Positions 1 to 6,203 of a stretch of DNA of 10,330 bases are shown here, in pieces (the first letter of the stretch is position 1; each line of letters opens with the position of its first letter). This stretch comes from JAWXBM01 sp034440115. Its GTDB lineage: Bacteria; Pseudomonadota; Gammaproteobacteria; Xanthomonadales; SZUA-36. Below the pieces are notes generated by a model, which saw nothing but the letters and a program-made list of their open reading frames with translations, searched no databases and was not told the DNA's origin. The position numbers were made by a program, and so were the translations under genes. The stretch is taken from NCBI GenBank assembly GCA_034440115.1, contig JAWXBM010000134.1, positions 1-10,330 on the forward strand, read 5' to 3'.

Positions 1-160
1 AAAACGAAGAAGCACCTATGAGTTAGACCGAATCAGAACAAAGTTCAGATACAAGACAAAACCTGTTCGCTCAGACTCAAACCTCGATTGGAATGTACTG
101 TCCCCGGCGGGGATTTCGGTGAAAAAACTTTACCTGCTGTAAATAGCCACGGCGCCGTGT
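1..160. other. Non-coding stretch downstream of the MetX-family gene
   Basis: No credible coding region lies here. Two short GC-rich inverted repeats are visible: a perfect 12-base palindrome at 148-159 (CACGGCGCCGTG), just past the stop codon of the minus-strand gene, and a 5-bp stem with a GGC loop at 101-113 (TCCCC/GGGGA). Neither is followed by a clear T run on the minus strand; the nearest T run there is opposite 122-127, between the two. They could contribute to transcription termination but do not form a textbook terminator. Confidence 0.5.
148..159 (-). terminator. Possible weak terminator hairpin after the MetX-family gene
   Basis: A perfect palindrome, CACGGCGCCGTG, begins two bases beyond the stop codon of the minus-strand acyltransferase gene. 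Position fits a terminator, but the stem would be only 4 bp with a 4-base loop and no U tract follows directly. It could equally be a chance palindrome. Confidence 0.2.
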
Positions 161-1282
161 TTATTCGCTGGCCAGAACTGCCTTGAAGTATTTGGCCACC
201 GCTGGCTTGAAGCGTTGGTAATCCACCAGAAATGCGTCGTGGCCCTGATCGCTGGGTAATTTGACCAGTTCCGAGTCGATGCCATTGGCAGAAAACGCGG
301 CAGTCAGCTCGCTCTGCTGATGCAAGGGAAACAGGATATCGGAATCCACCCCAATCACGAGAGCCGATTGCAACTTGATCGCCGCCAAAGCCTCAGGCAA
401 TGAATCAAAGCCTTCTGCTACATCAAACCAATCCATGGCTCGGGACAGGTAGACATAAGTGCACGGGTCATATTGCGAGACAAATTTCTTTGCTGCATTT
501 TCCAGATAGGACTCGACGGCGTAGTTCATGCCGTACAGTTTGGGTTTGATGCGTTTCTGTTCCTGCCGGCCGAAACGTTTACGCCATTCCCTGGCTGAGC
601 GGTAGGAAATCATGCCCAGTTTGCGCGCCAGACGCATGCCGTTTTCAGGTCTGCTTTGCGCCGTATACTCACCCTGGTGCCAGTTCGGATCGGTCACCAC
701 GGCTTCCCGCTGCAATGAGCGTATGGCGATGCTGAAAGGCTCTGCACTGGCGGCAGTGGAGATGCCCAGAAAATGTCGCGCGCCGCGGGGAAACTGGGCC
801 AGCCACGCCAGGGAGCTCATGCCGCCCATGGAGGGGCCAACGATCATGCGCAGTTGCTTGATGTGCAAATGATCCAGCACCAGTTGCGCTGCTTTGGCAA
901 TGTCCCAGATAGTGATCTCGGGAAAAGTCAAACGATAGGGTTTGCCGGTGTGCGGGTCGATGCTGTCCGGCCCGGTCGAGCCTTTGCAACTGCCCAGCGA
1001 GTTGATGCAAATGATAAAATTTTTGCTGCTGTCGATGGGGCATCCGGGCCCGACCATAGGCTCCCACCAGCCTTCCGCTGGATCCAGTTGGCTGGATGCC
1101 GCGTGTGCGCTGGGTGAAATGCCGGTCAGTATCATGACCGCATTGGAGCGGTCGGCATTCAGGCTGCCCCAGGTTTCATAGGCCAGCGTTATTTGCGGCA
1201 AACTGCCGCCGCGACGAAACCTGAAGGCCTTGGTGTGGTGCAGATACTGAGTGGCGCTGCCTGTTTTATTCGTGCTGGGCAT
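161..1282 (-). CDS. MetX-family acyltransferase, probably L-serine (or homoserine) O-succinyltransferase
   Basis: This 373-residue alpha/beta-hydrolase transfers an acyl group from an acyl-CoA to the hydroxyl of an amino acid, activating it for sulfur incorporation. The nucleophile elbow GPSMGG gives Ser151, the late GVDSDILFP segment gives Asp315 and the QGHDAFL segment gives His348, a complete catalytic triad. The family signature INSLGSCKGSTGP is at about 93-105. Several stretches differ from ordinary homoserine acyltransferases: LTGISPSAH (52-60) replaces the usual CHALSG-type segment, and PFSIAIRSLQREA (182-194) and MDWFDVAE (283-290) match, as I recall them, the Xanthomonas/Lysobacter enzymes shown to be serine O-succinyltransferases. 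I therefore infer a role in cysteine synthesis, with homoserine as the alternative substrate. Length is normal. The ATG at 1282 has no strong Shine-Dalgarno sequence. The gene stands alone, divergent from the broken methyltransferase gene. Confidence 0.9.
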   Translation of the reverse strand: MPSTNKTGSATQYLHHTKAFRFRRGGSLPQITLAYETWGSLNADRSNAVMILTGISPSAHAASSQLDPAEGWWEPMVGPGCPIDSSKNFIICINSLGSCKGSTGPDSIDPHTGKPYRLTFPEITIWDIAKAAQLVLDHLHIKQLRMIVGPSMGGMSSLAWLAQFPRGARHFLGISTAASAEPFSIAIRSLQREAVVTDPNWHQGEYTAQSRPENGMRLARKLGMISYRSAREWRKRFGRQEQKRIKPKLYGMNYAVESYLENAAKKFVSQYDPCTYVYLSRAMDWFDVAEGFDSLPEALAAIKLQSALVIGVDSDILFPLHQQSELTAAFSANGIDSELVKLPSDQGHDAFLVDYQRFKPAVAKYFKAVLASE

Positions 1283-1380
1283 GGATTAAGCCGGAAGTTC
1301 TCAATGTCGCACATGATAACGTGCAGGTACAAACTATGCTGCTATTGCTGCCCACTATTTGAACATATGGTTATTCCACC
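1283..1380. promoter_or_regulatory. Divergent intergenic region between the acyltransferase gene and the broken methyltransferase gene
   Basis: This 98-base gap lies between two divergent starts and must hold the promoter of the minus-strand acyltransferase gene. The minus strand has candidate elements such as TTCAAA followed about 18 bases later by GCATAG, and a later TTGTAC. None is a close match to a sigma-70 promoter, so I do not assign exact boxes. No riboswitch-like structure was recognised. Confidence 0.35.
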
Positions 1381-1747
1381 GTGACCGTTTTAACCAACAA
1401 TCCCTCTGTCCCGGTGTGGTCCTCCCAACAGCAAGTGCATGCGAAGCTTGTAAGTGTCGTGCAACGTCATCTTCAGACCCGATGATCCATGGCCCAAGCC
1501 ATCCCAGTTGCGCCGTCGCTGGCACGGCCATCCGGTTTTTCCAACCATGCTGTCTTTGGGCGGAATGCTCCAATTACGTTGCAACTGGGAAGTCTATGCA
1601 CAGGAGTTCGCGCTGGCGCTGCGTGAAATCGGTGGAAATGCTGTTGCAGTCAATAAGCTGCAGCAAGATGCCGTGAGTTCGCCCTTTGAGAAAAAATACC
1701 GCAGCAGCGGATTACCACTATTCCAGGTTAAAACTGAACTGGCCTAG
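1381..1747 (+). pseudogene. Internally deleted TrmB-like SAM-dependent methyltransferase
   Basis: Two reading frames join around 1481-1487. The first, from a GTG at 1381, encodes 34 residues ending KLVSVVQRHLQTR and stops at a TGA at 1483. The second, open from before the junction to the TAG at 1745-1747, reads DPWPKPSQLRRRWHGHPVFP, then LGGMLQLRCNWEVYAQEFALAL and PFEKKYRSSG. This is the C-terminal half of a TrmB-like (tRNA guanine-N7 methyltransferase-like) protein: compare the DPW-K-RR, LGG and DW--YAE pattern of TrmB. Intact relatives, as I recall them, are about 225 residues. Here roughly 100 middle residues are missing, including the glycine-rich SAM motif (LDxGCGxGxST), and the frame changes by one. 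An internal out-of-frame deletion explains both facts. The product cannot be an active methyltransferase, although the C-terminal frame could still be translated from an internal start. An assembly error is the other explanation. Confidence 0.75.
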
Positions 1748-1794
1748 AGTGTCCCGCTTGATCAGTCGATGGTGTCTACAAAACCCCGAGTGAT

Positions 1795-2910
1795 TCAATT
1801 GAGCCACTTTTTAAATAGCCCATGTAACGGTTGTTCAAGAAATCGGTAGTGCAGAATGCTATAAAAGAGAATAAGCACCGCATAGCCAAGAAAAACCAGA
1901 TGCACAAGCCATGATGAGTATGAGTAGTCCCCAAGCAGACGGTTAAAACCCAGGTGTTGGGTGAAAGTCAGCCACAGAGTGTGACAAAGGTAGATGGCAT
2001 AGGAAGCTCCGCCAGCCACAAGGCTGAATGTTACTGGTGCTGTCTTTCCACTGAACTCAAGCCGGACCAGGCCAATCAACAATAAAATGGATGCCGTTCC
2101 AAAAATCATGACGCGCCAGAAAATGTAATAGCCCTGCTCGATTTGGCCGTCAAACAGTACATTATTAAGCCACCCACCTGCCATGAATAACACGATACCC
2201 GATAAAAGCCATGACCAGGAGCGCCCTTTTTGTTTGAGGGTCAACCAGCTAGCCAGCAAAGATCCAACCAGGAACTCCGCCATATAGGGGCTGAGCATAT
2301 AAACTTCCGATAGCTTTAGGACTTCAAGTTGGCCCTGGTCAAACGCGTGACGTATGAAATGACTGTAGATGGACCAGACCAAGATGGCCGCTAGCATGAG
2401 TTGGAGCAGAAGCTTGCGCTTCGAGCCAGTGAACACAATGATGAGGCCAAATACAAGATAGAAATACAGCTCATAAATTAGCGTCCAGCTAACCTGAATC
2501 AGGTTGCGGCCAGAAGGCCACAAGATGGCAGAGCGGAACAAAGCCGCGTCAGCCAAATGGTTTTCACCTATCCAGGCAAACAAGGCTAACGCCAGGATGT
2601 AAAACGGCCAATAGCCTGAATAAATCCTGGCCAACCGTCGTTTGGTGAAAGCCAAACCAGGCTCAATACCGGTGGCATCAGTGCTTGTATAGGCCATTAT
2701 GAAACCACTGATGACGAAAAATATATCGACACCAGCAAATCCAACGGCCTCGCAGATTGAGAAAAATAAACCTTGATTAACGCCTGTAGCCCGCACGTGT
2801 GCGCTGCAGTGATAGAACACGACCAGCATCGCTGCGGAAAAGCGCAAAAACTGAATATTGATCAACACAGTGGGCAAGCCCCGCTGCGATTGTTCTTCAG
2901 CGCTGCTCAT
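1795..2910 (-). CDS. Acyltransferase-3 family integral membrane O-acyltransferase (OafA/OatA-like)
   Basis: This 371-residue, strongly hydrophobic protein matches the acyltransferase-3 family, which moves acyl groups (often acetyl) onto extracytoplasmic sugars of O-antigen, exopolysaccharide or peptidoglycan. Family marks are the N-terminal NIQFLRFSAAMLVVFYH with the conserved His34, VDIFFVISGFIM (61-72), the basic RRLARIY loop (91-97), SWTLIYELYFYL (141-152) and the C-terminal HYRFLEQPLH ending. About ten membrane segments are apparent. Length is that of the membrane domain alone, with no fused SGNH domain. The start at 2910 is the only ATG ahead of the first membrane segment; its ribosome site is poor (GATGGGG just upstream). 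It lies 144 bases downstream of the minus-strand glycosyltransferase gene and may share its transcript. This context suggests it decorates the same surface glycan. The sugar and acyl group cannot be read from sequence. Confidence 0.88.
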   Translation of the reverse strand: MSSAEEQSQRGLPTVLINIQFLRFSAAMLVVFYHCSAHVRATGVNQGLFFSICEAVGFAGVDIFFVISGFIMAYTSTDATGIEPGLAFTKRRLARIYSGYWPFYILALALFAWIGENHLADAALFRSAILWPSGRNLIQVSWTLIYELYFYLVFGLIIVFTGSKRKLLLQLMLAAILVWSIYSHFIRHAFDQGQLEVLKLSEVYMLSPYMAEFLVGSLLASWLTLKQKGRSWSWLLSGIVLFMAGGWLNNVLFDGQIEQGYYIFWRVMIFGTASILLLIGLVRLEFSGKTAPVTFSLVAGGASYAIYLCHTLWLTFTQHLGFNRLLGDYSYSSWLVHLVFLGYAVLILFYSILHYRFLEQPLHGLFKKWLN

Positions 2911-3054
2911 GGCCCCATCTTTTGTCCAACACCACTCTTGACTTCAATTTCAGTTGCGATCACTAGATTTCCCGGGATGATCTGAACGAATGGACTCTGC
3001 AGTCTGTCTGGCTGAGGCCGCCTGAATGTTAAAGCGATTGATAACATTAACCTT
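2911..3054. other. Gap between the GT-C gene and the acyltransferase gene, with an inverted repeat
   Basis: This 144-base gap follows the stop codon of the GT-C glycosyltransferase gene and precedes the acyltransferase gene, both on the minus strand. A perfect 7-base inverted repeat, AATGTTA (3025-3031) and TAACATT (3042-3048), separated by 10 bases, lies just beyond the upstream stop codon. It has no T tract, so it could be a weak hairpin or an operator-like site. No convincing promoter for the acyltransferase gene was found. Confidence 0.35.
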
Positions 3055-4725
3055 TCATTTGCCTGGAACAATCCGAAATACCAGGGAGAATTCAGTTTCC
3101 CGCCAGGGTGCACCGAACTTCGCCCTGGCCGCTTGCTCACAACGGTCAAAATCCATGTCTATTTTGTCCGCCCAGTTCGACATGAACTGGCGAGTCAGCA
3201 CCAGATAATCGGCTGTTTGGCTGCCATCAAGAATATCTCGCAAGTATACAAAATTGCGGAAGTTCATGCCTGGCTGACCGATCGTAATTTCACCGAAAAA
3301 AGGGCCGGAGCAAACGCCATTGATGAATCCGATCTGCACCCTTTGACGGTGTACTTCCTGCTGCAGGTTCAGCGGGTTTGCGTACGAGGCGAGGTTCCAT
3401 GGCGCCACCACGATTAGCGCTTCTCCGGGTTTGTGCAGCGCGGAAATTTCTTCGTAAAAGGCTTCGGGCTTGTACCAGTCGGCCATTTGTTGGACATAAA
3501 GATTTCGCTCTGGTTGGTAGTGGAAATGATAATTCTGGTGAGTTAGAAACTGATTGGCTCGGATTGGCCAGTCCGGAATGGGCCCCAAAGCAACCAGACC
3601 CAATACGACCACGGCCAGGATCACACCGTTCGTTACCTCGGGTGTTCTGCTGTGCGTCACTATCCATCGTGCAGCATAAGCCAGCCCGAGTGCAGCGCAG
3701 GCAAGGTAAAGCGGAAGTAATCCGATCAGGTATCGCAAAAACACATTTCCGTGCATGGCCCAAGCAGCACCTGACAAGAGGAGAAGAAGTATGGCCAGAG
3801 CAGCGGCTGCAACCATGTAACCGGCAAATTCCCTATCCCTCTCCACCAGTACGCGAACACCCAAAAGTGCAAATATCCCCATGGACGTGTAGACCCACAC
3901 CCGGCCCGAACCTGATGCAAGCGAGATTGCCCAAGCTAGTGTTCCCGAATCCATATGGTGCTGACCGCTCTTACCAAAAATGGCCCAGGGTTCAGTGGCC
4001 AGTGGCGGACCCAAAAGCGTTGCCAGCATCGTCACCGTTGCGATACCTATTGCACTCAGGCGAATCAGATCGGTCCATTCATGATTGCGCACCACTTTGC
4101 TTAATGCCATAACTGCAAATATGGCAAAAGGCGCTGTTACCAGCACGAGTGCGGGCACATTCAGCCACGTGGAAAATGCCATTAAAAATACCCATGCCAC
4201 TCCATAACTGAGCTTTTGAGTTTTCCACCAATGCCATGCCACCAACAAGGCTATAACTTCCAATACGGCCAACAATATGTAGGGTCGTGCAAATCGACTG
4301 TAATAAATAAGCACAGGGGAGATGGCAAGCAGCGCTGTAAAAATCAGTTGTTCGGATTTGTTTAGCCAATGTCGCAGCAAGTAGGGTAATAACAACAGGC
4401 TAATGCAGCCGACCAGGATCATTGGCCAGCGCATAAGAATTTCGCTGAGGCCTGTTAGTTGGTGCTCAATTTCATAAAACAGCGCCAGCGGGATACTGTG
4501 ATCAGAAATACCAAAGTGGGTGAGTATCCATTTAAAATCATGGTGCTGAACTGCATTTAAAGCATGCCACTCGTCGTCGATGAGAACCTGATCACCAATA
4601 CGGTAAAGCCTTACCATGGCGCCTGCCAAAAATATCAGCGCCAAAATGCCAAGGTAGTTCAGTCTGCCCATCACTGGCTTGCTGCTGCCGTTATCAAACC
4701 AAGCTCGCACTATATATCCTCTCAT
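3055..4725 (-). CDS. GT-C type integral membrane glycosyltransferase (PMT/ArnT-like)
   Basis: This 556-residue polytopic protein resembles the PMT_2/ArnT group, which uses a polyprenyl-phosphate-linked sugar on the periplasmic face to glycosylate lipid, polysaccharide or protein. After the first membrane segment (about 23-40) comes the acidic loop motif IDDEWHALN (49-57), the expected place of the catalytic Asp/Glu in GT-C enzymes. HSIPLALFYEIEHQLTG (76-92) and the YYSRFARPY motif (141-149) are also typical. About ten membrane helices run to around residue 375, followed by a roughly 170-residue soluble, presumably periplasmic, C-terminal domain. The ATG at 4725 gives the longest protein, but Met19 (ATG at 4671) sits closer to the first helix and is a plausible alternative; neither has a strong ribosome site. 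It is divergent from the GT2/GtrA pair, which could supply its lipid-linked donor. Acceptor and sugar are unknown. Confidence 0.85.
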   Translation of the reverse strand: MRGYIVRAWFDNGSSKPVMGRLNYLGILALIFLAGAMVRLYRIGDQVLIDDEWHALNAVQHHDFKWILTHFGISDHSIPLALFYEIEHQLTGLSEILMRWPMILVGCISLLLLPYLLRHWLNKSEQLIFTALLAISPVLIYYSRFARPYILLAVLEVIALLVAWHWWKTQKLSYGVAWVFLMAFSTWLNVPALVLVTAPFAIFAVMALSKVVRNHEWTDLIRLSAIGIATVTMLATLLGPPLATEPWAIFGKSGQHHMDSGTLAWAISLASGSGRVWVYTSMGIFALLGVRVLVERDREFAGYMVAAAALAILLLLLSGAAWAMHGNVFLRYLIGLLPLYLACAALGLAYAARWIVTHSRTPEVTNGVILAVVVLGLVALGPIPDWPIRANQFLTHQNYHFHYQPERNLYVQQMADWYKPEAFYEEISALHKPGEALIVVAPWNLASYANPLNLQQEVHRQRVQIGFINGVCSGPFFGEITIGQPGMNFRNFVYLRDILDGSQTADYLVLTRQFMSNWADKIDMDFDRCEQAARAKFGAPWRETEFSLVFRIVPGK

Positions 4726-4810
4726 GGAATGCCAGTAGCCCCGAATATACTTTGAGTGTGCTAGTGATAGATAATGTTTTTATTGGTGGACACTCCGCGA
4801 AATCGATTTA
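4726..4810. promoter_or_regulatory. Divergent promoter region between the GT-C and GT2 genes
   Basis: This AT-rich 85-base gap separates divergent starts and should carry promoters in both directions. On the plus strand TTGAGT (about 4750) followed by GATAAT is suggestive but too closely spaced for a standard sigma-70 promoter. On the minus strand TTATCT followed by TATATT is a candidate with a long spacer. Exact boxes cannot be fixed by eye. The arrangement would allow joint control of the donor-synthesis and transfer genes. Confidence 0.35.
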
Positions 4811-5572
4811 ATGCTACACGGTAAACGTTTGATGGTAGTCATGCCGGCCTATCGAGCTTCCAAAACATTGGAAGCGACCTGGCGTGGGCTGCCACATGAT
4901 ATTGTGGACAGGGTTCTGCTAGTCGATGACGCCAGTTTGGATGACACAGCGAAGATTGCCACGCGCTTGGGTATTGATGTGCTCACACATGAAGCCAACA
5001 AAGGGTATGGCGCCAATCAGAAAACCTGTTACCAGGCAGCTCTCGAAGATGGAGCCGACATCATCGTGATGGTTCACCCGGACTATCAGTATGAGCCGCG
5101 GCTGGTTACGGCCATGGCTGCCATGGTGGAGTCGCAAATTTACGACATCGTTTTGGGTTCACGCATTACCGGCGGAGGCGCTCTACGCGGCGGCATGCCT
5201 TTATGGAAGTACATCGCCAACCGTGTTTTGACGGCATTTCAGAATCTGTTGTTGGGCGCGAAGCTTTCCGAGTATCACACTGGTTATCGCGCCTACTCCC
5301 GTCAGGTACTTCAGGAGCTGAACTGGCGGCACAATTCAGATGATTTCGTGTTTGATAACCAGTTCTTGGTGCAGGGAATTGTCGCGGGCTTCAGGCTGGG
5401 TGAGATTTCAGTGCCCACCAGGTACTTTGATGATGCCAGTTCTATAAATTTCAGACGTTCAGTCCGCTATGGAGTTGGAGTTCTGTCGACTTCGATCATC
5501 GGATTTCTGTGGCGGGTCGGCCTGTACCGGAGCTCGTTGTTCAACTCGACGGCGGATAAGCAGACATCGTAA
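4811..5572 (+). CDS. GT2 family glycosyltransferase, polyprenyl-phosphate sugar synthase-like (DPM1/GtrB-like)
   Basis: This 253-residue protein has a single GT-A domain that transfers a sugar from a nucleotide donor, probably to undecaprenyl phosphate at the cytoplasmic side of the inner membrane. It begins with the GT2 opening MVVMPAYRASKTL (8-20), followed by LLVDDAS (36-42), NKGYGANQK (63-71) and the metal-binding HPDYQY segment with Asp91. VLGSRITGGGALRGGMP (114-130), YHTGYRAYSR (155-164) and DDFVFDNQF (177-185) are usual in the dolichol/undecaprenyl-phosphate mannose or glucose synthase branch. There is no long membrane anchor like that of GtrB; only a hydrophobic patch at about 221-238. 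The chosen ATG at 4811 has a poor ribosome site, and Met8 (4832) is a possible alternative. The GtrA-like gene follows 17 bases after the stop. The sugar cannot be deduced. Confidence 0.9.
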   Translation: MLHGKRLMVVMPAYRASKTLEATWRGLPHDIVDRVLLVDDASLDDTAKIATRLGIDVLTHEANKGYGANQKTCYQAALEDGADIIVMVHPDYQYEPRLVTAMAAMVESQIYDIVLGSRITGGGALRGGMPLWKYIANRVLTAFQNLLLGAKLSEYHTGYRAYSRQVLQELNWRHNSDDFVFDNQFLVQGIVAGFRLGEISVPTRYFDDASSINFRRSVRYGVGVLSTSIIGFLWRVGLYRSSLFNSTADKQTS

Positions 5573-5589
5573 GTCATCAAATTCATTTT

Positions 5590-5988
5590 TTGCGGCGGGT
5601 ATTCACCCTGGGTGGTGATAAGGACTGGAAGGTTCAGTTCTTTCGGCATGTGCTGTCGGGTGGCTTGGCGACTGCTGCACATTACTTCATCATGTGGTGC
5701 GCGCTGTCTTTTCAATCAAGGCCCGTTGTGGCGACATCAGTTGGCTTTTTTGCCGGTGCAACAGTACGATTTTTCTTTTCCTATTTTCATATTTTTGAGC
5801 CGGAAAGAAACGTAATTGACGCACTGCCTCATTTTATCTTGTCGCTGCTTTTGCAAATGATACTCAATGCGGCATTGCTGGCCATTCTGCTGACATTCAC
5901 AACGATGGTCTGGCCCGCGCAGGTCATGACTACTATTGGACTAACCATTCTCAATTTCCTGATGTACAAGTATTGGGTATTTAAATGA
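5590..5988 (+). CDS. GtrA-like four-helix membrane protein, putative lipid-linked sugar flippase
   Basis: This 132-residue protein matches the GtrA family: small proteins with four membrane helices, proposed to move undecaprenyl-phosphate sugars from the cytoplasmic to the periplasmic face. QFFRHVLSGGLATAAHYFIMW (16-36) is the usual first helix region, FFAGATVRFFFSYFHIF (53-69) closes the first half, and ILNFLMYKYWVFK (120-132) is the typical ending. Helices lie at about 20-40, 46-66, 80-105 and 108-126. No ATG exists in frame upstream of the first helix. The best start is the TTG at 5590, 17 bases after the GT2 stop and without a clear ribosome site, so translation may depend on coupling to the GT2 gene. 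The next in-frame GTG (5650) would cut into the first helix. The pairing with GT2 supports the flippase role. Confidence 0.85.
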   Translation: MRRVFTLGGDKDWKVQFFRHVLSGGLATAAHYFIMWCALSFQSRPVVATSVGFFAGATVRFFFSYFHIFEPERNVIDALPHFILSLLLQMILNAALLAILLTFTTMVWPAQVMTTIGLTILNFLMYKYWVFK

Positions 5989-6203
5989 GTGCCTGGCCAA
6001 GGAGGTGGCATAGTCGTTACACAACATCAGCGAACGCCATTATCGCTGCGATTAACCGCGCCAAACAACCTGCCGCCGCATGAAAATAAACGAACTGATC
6101 AAGCAGGATACTGGCTGCTGGTATTGGGGTCAGTGCGGATGAAATGATCAATGCCGGAGAAGCTGTTGTAATTGCGTGCTACTTACGACCATCACAGTGC
6201 GGG
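5989..6203 (+). other. Gap after gtrA with an orphan ribosome site and possible gene remnant
   Basis: No intact gene is supported in this 215-base stretch between convergent genes. A perfect Shine-Dalgarno sequence, AAGGAGGT, lies at 5999-6006, but the only start-like triplet at suitable distance is an ATA at 6010. The frame from it stays open for 45 codons to a TGA at 6145 and ends in a hydrophobic GYWLLVLGSV stretch. Another frame continues with ADEMINAGEAVVIA, which resembles nothing I can name with certainty. Tiny ATG frames at 5985-6083 (32 codons, ATGA overlap with the gtrA stop) and 6080-6142 (20 codons) also exist. The pattern could be a decayed third gene of the glycan operon; it could also be chance. 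No terminator for either convergent gene was identified. Confidence 0.35.

Noticed and set aside
101..113. Hairpin TCCCC-GGC-GGGGA considered as a rho-independent terminator
   Set aside because: The stem is only 5 bp and no U tract follows it on the minus strand, where a terminator would be needed.
669..1117. Open frames on both strands inside the MetX-family gene
   Set aside because: They are alternative-frame readings of a gene with a complete catalytic triad.
1359..1676. A 105-codon plus-strand frame over the broken methyltransferase
   Set aside because: The translation is Cys/Ser-rich without motifs; the family similarity is in the other two frames.
2907..3149. An 80-codon minus-strand frame joining the end of the GT-C gene and the gap before the acyltransferase gene
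   Set aside because: More than a third of it is an out-of-frame reading of the GT-C 3' end, and the rest resembles no protein I know.
3378..4112. A 244-codon open frame on the plus strand, antisense to the GT-C gene
   Set aside because: Its translation has no recognisable domain and is rich in Pro, Arg and Ser as expected from an antisense shadow; the opposite strand encodes a coherent membrane protein with family motifs.
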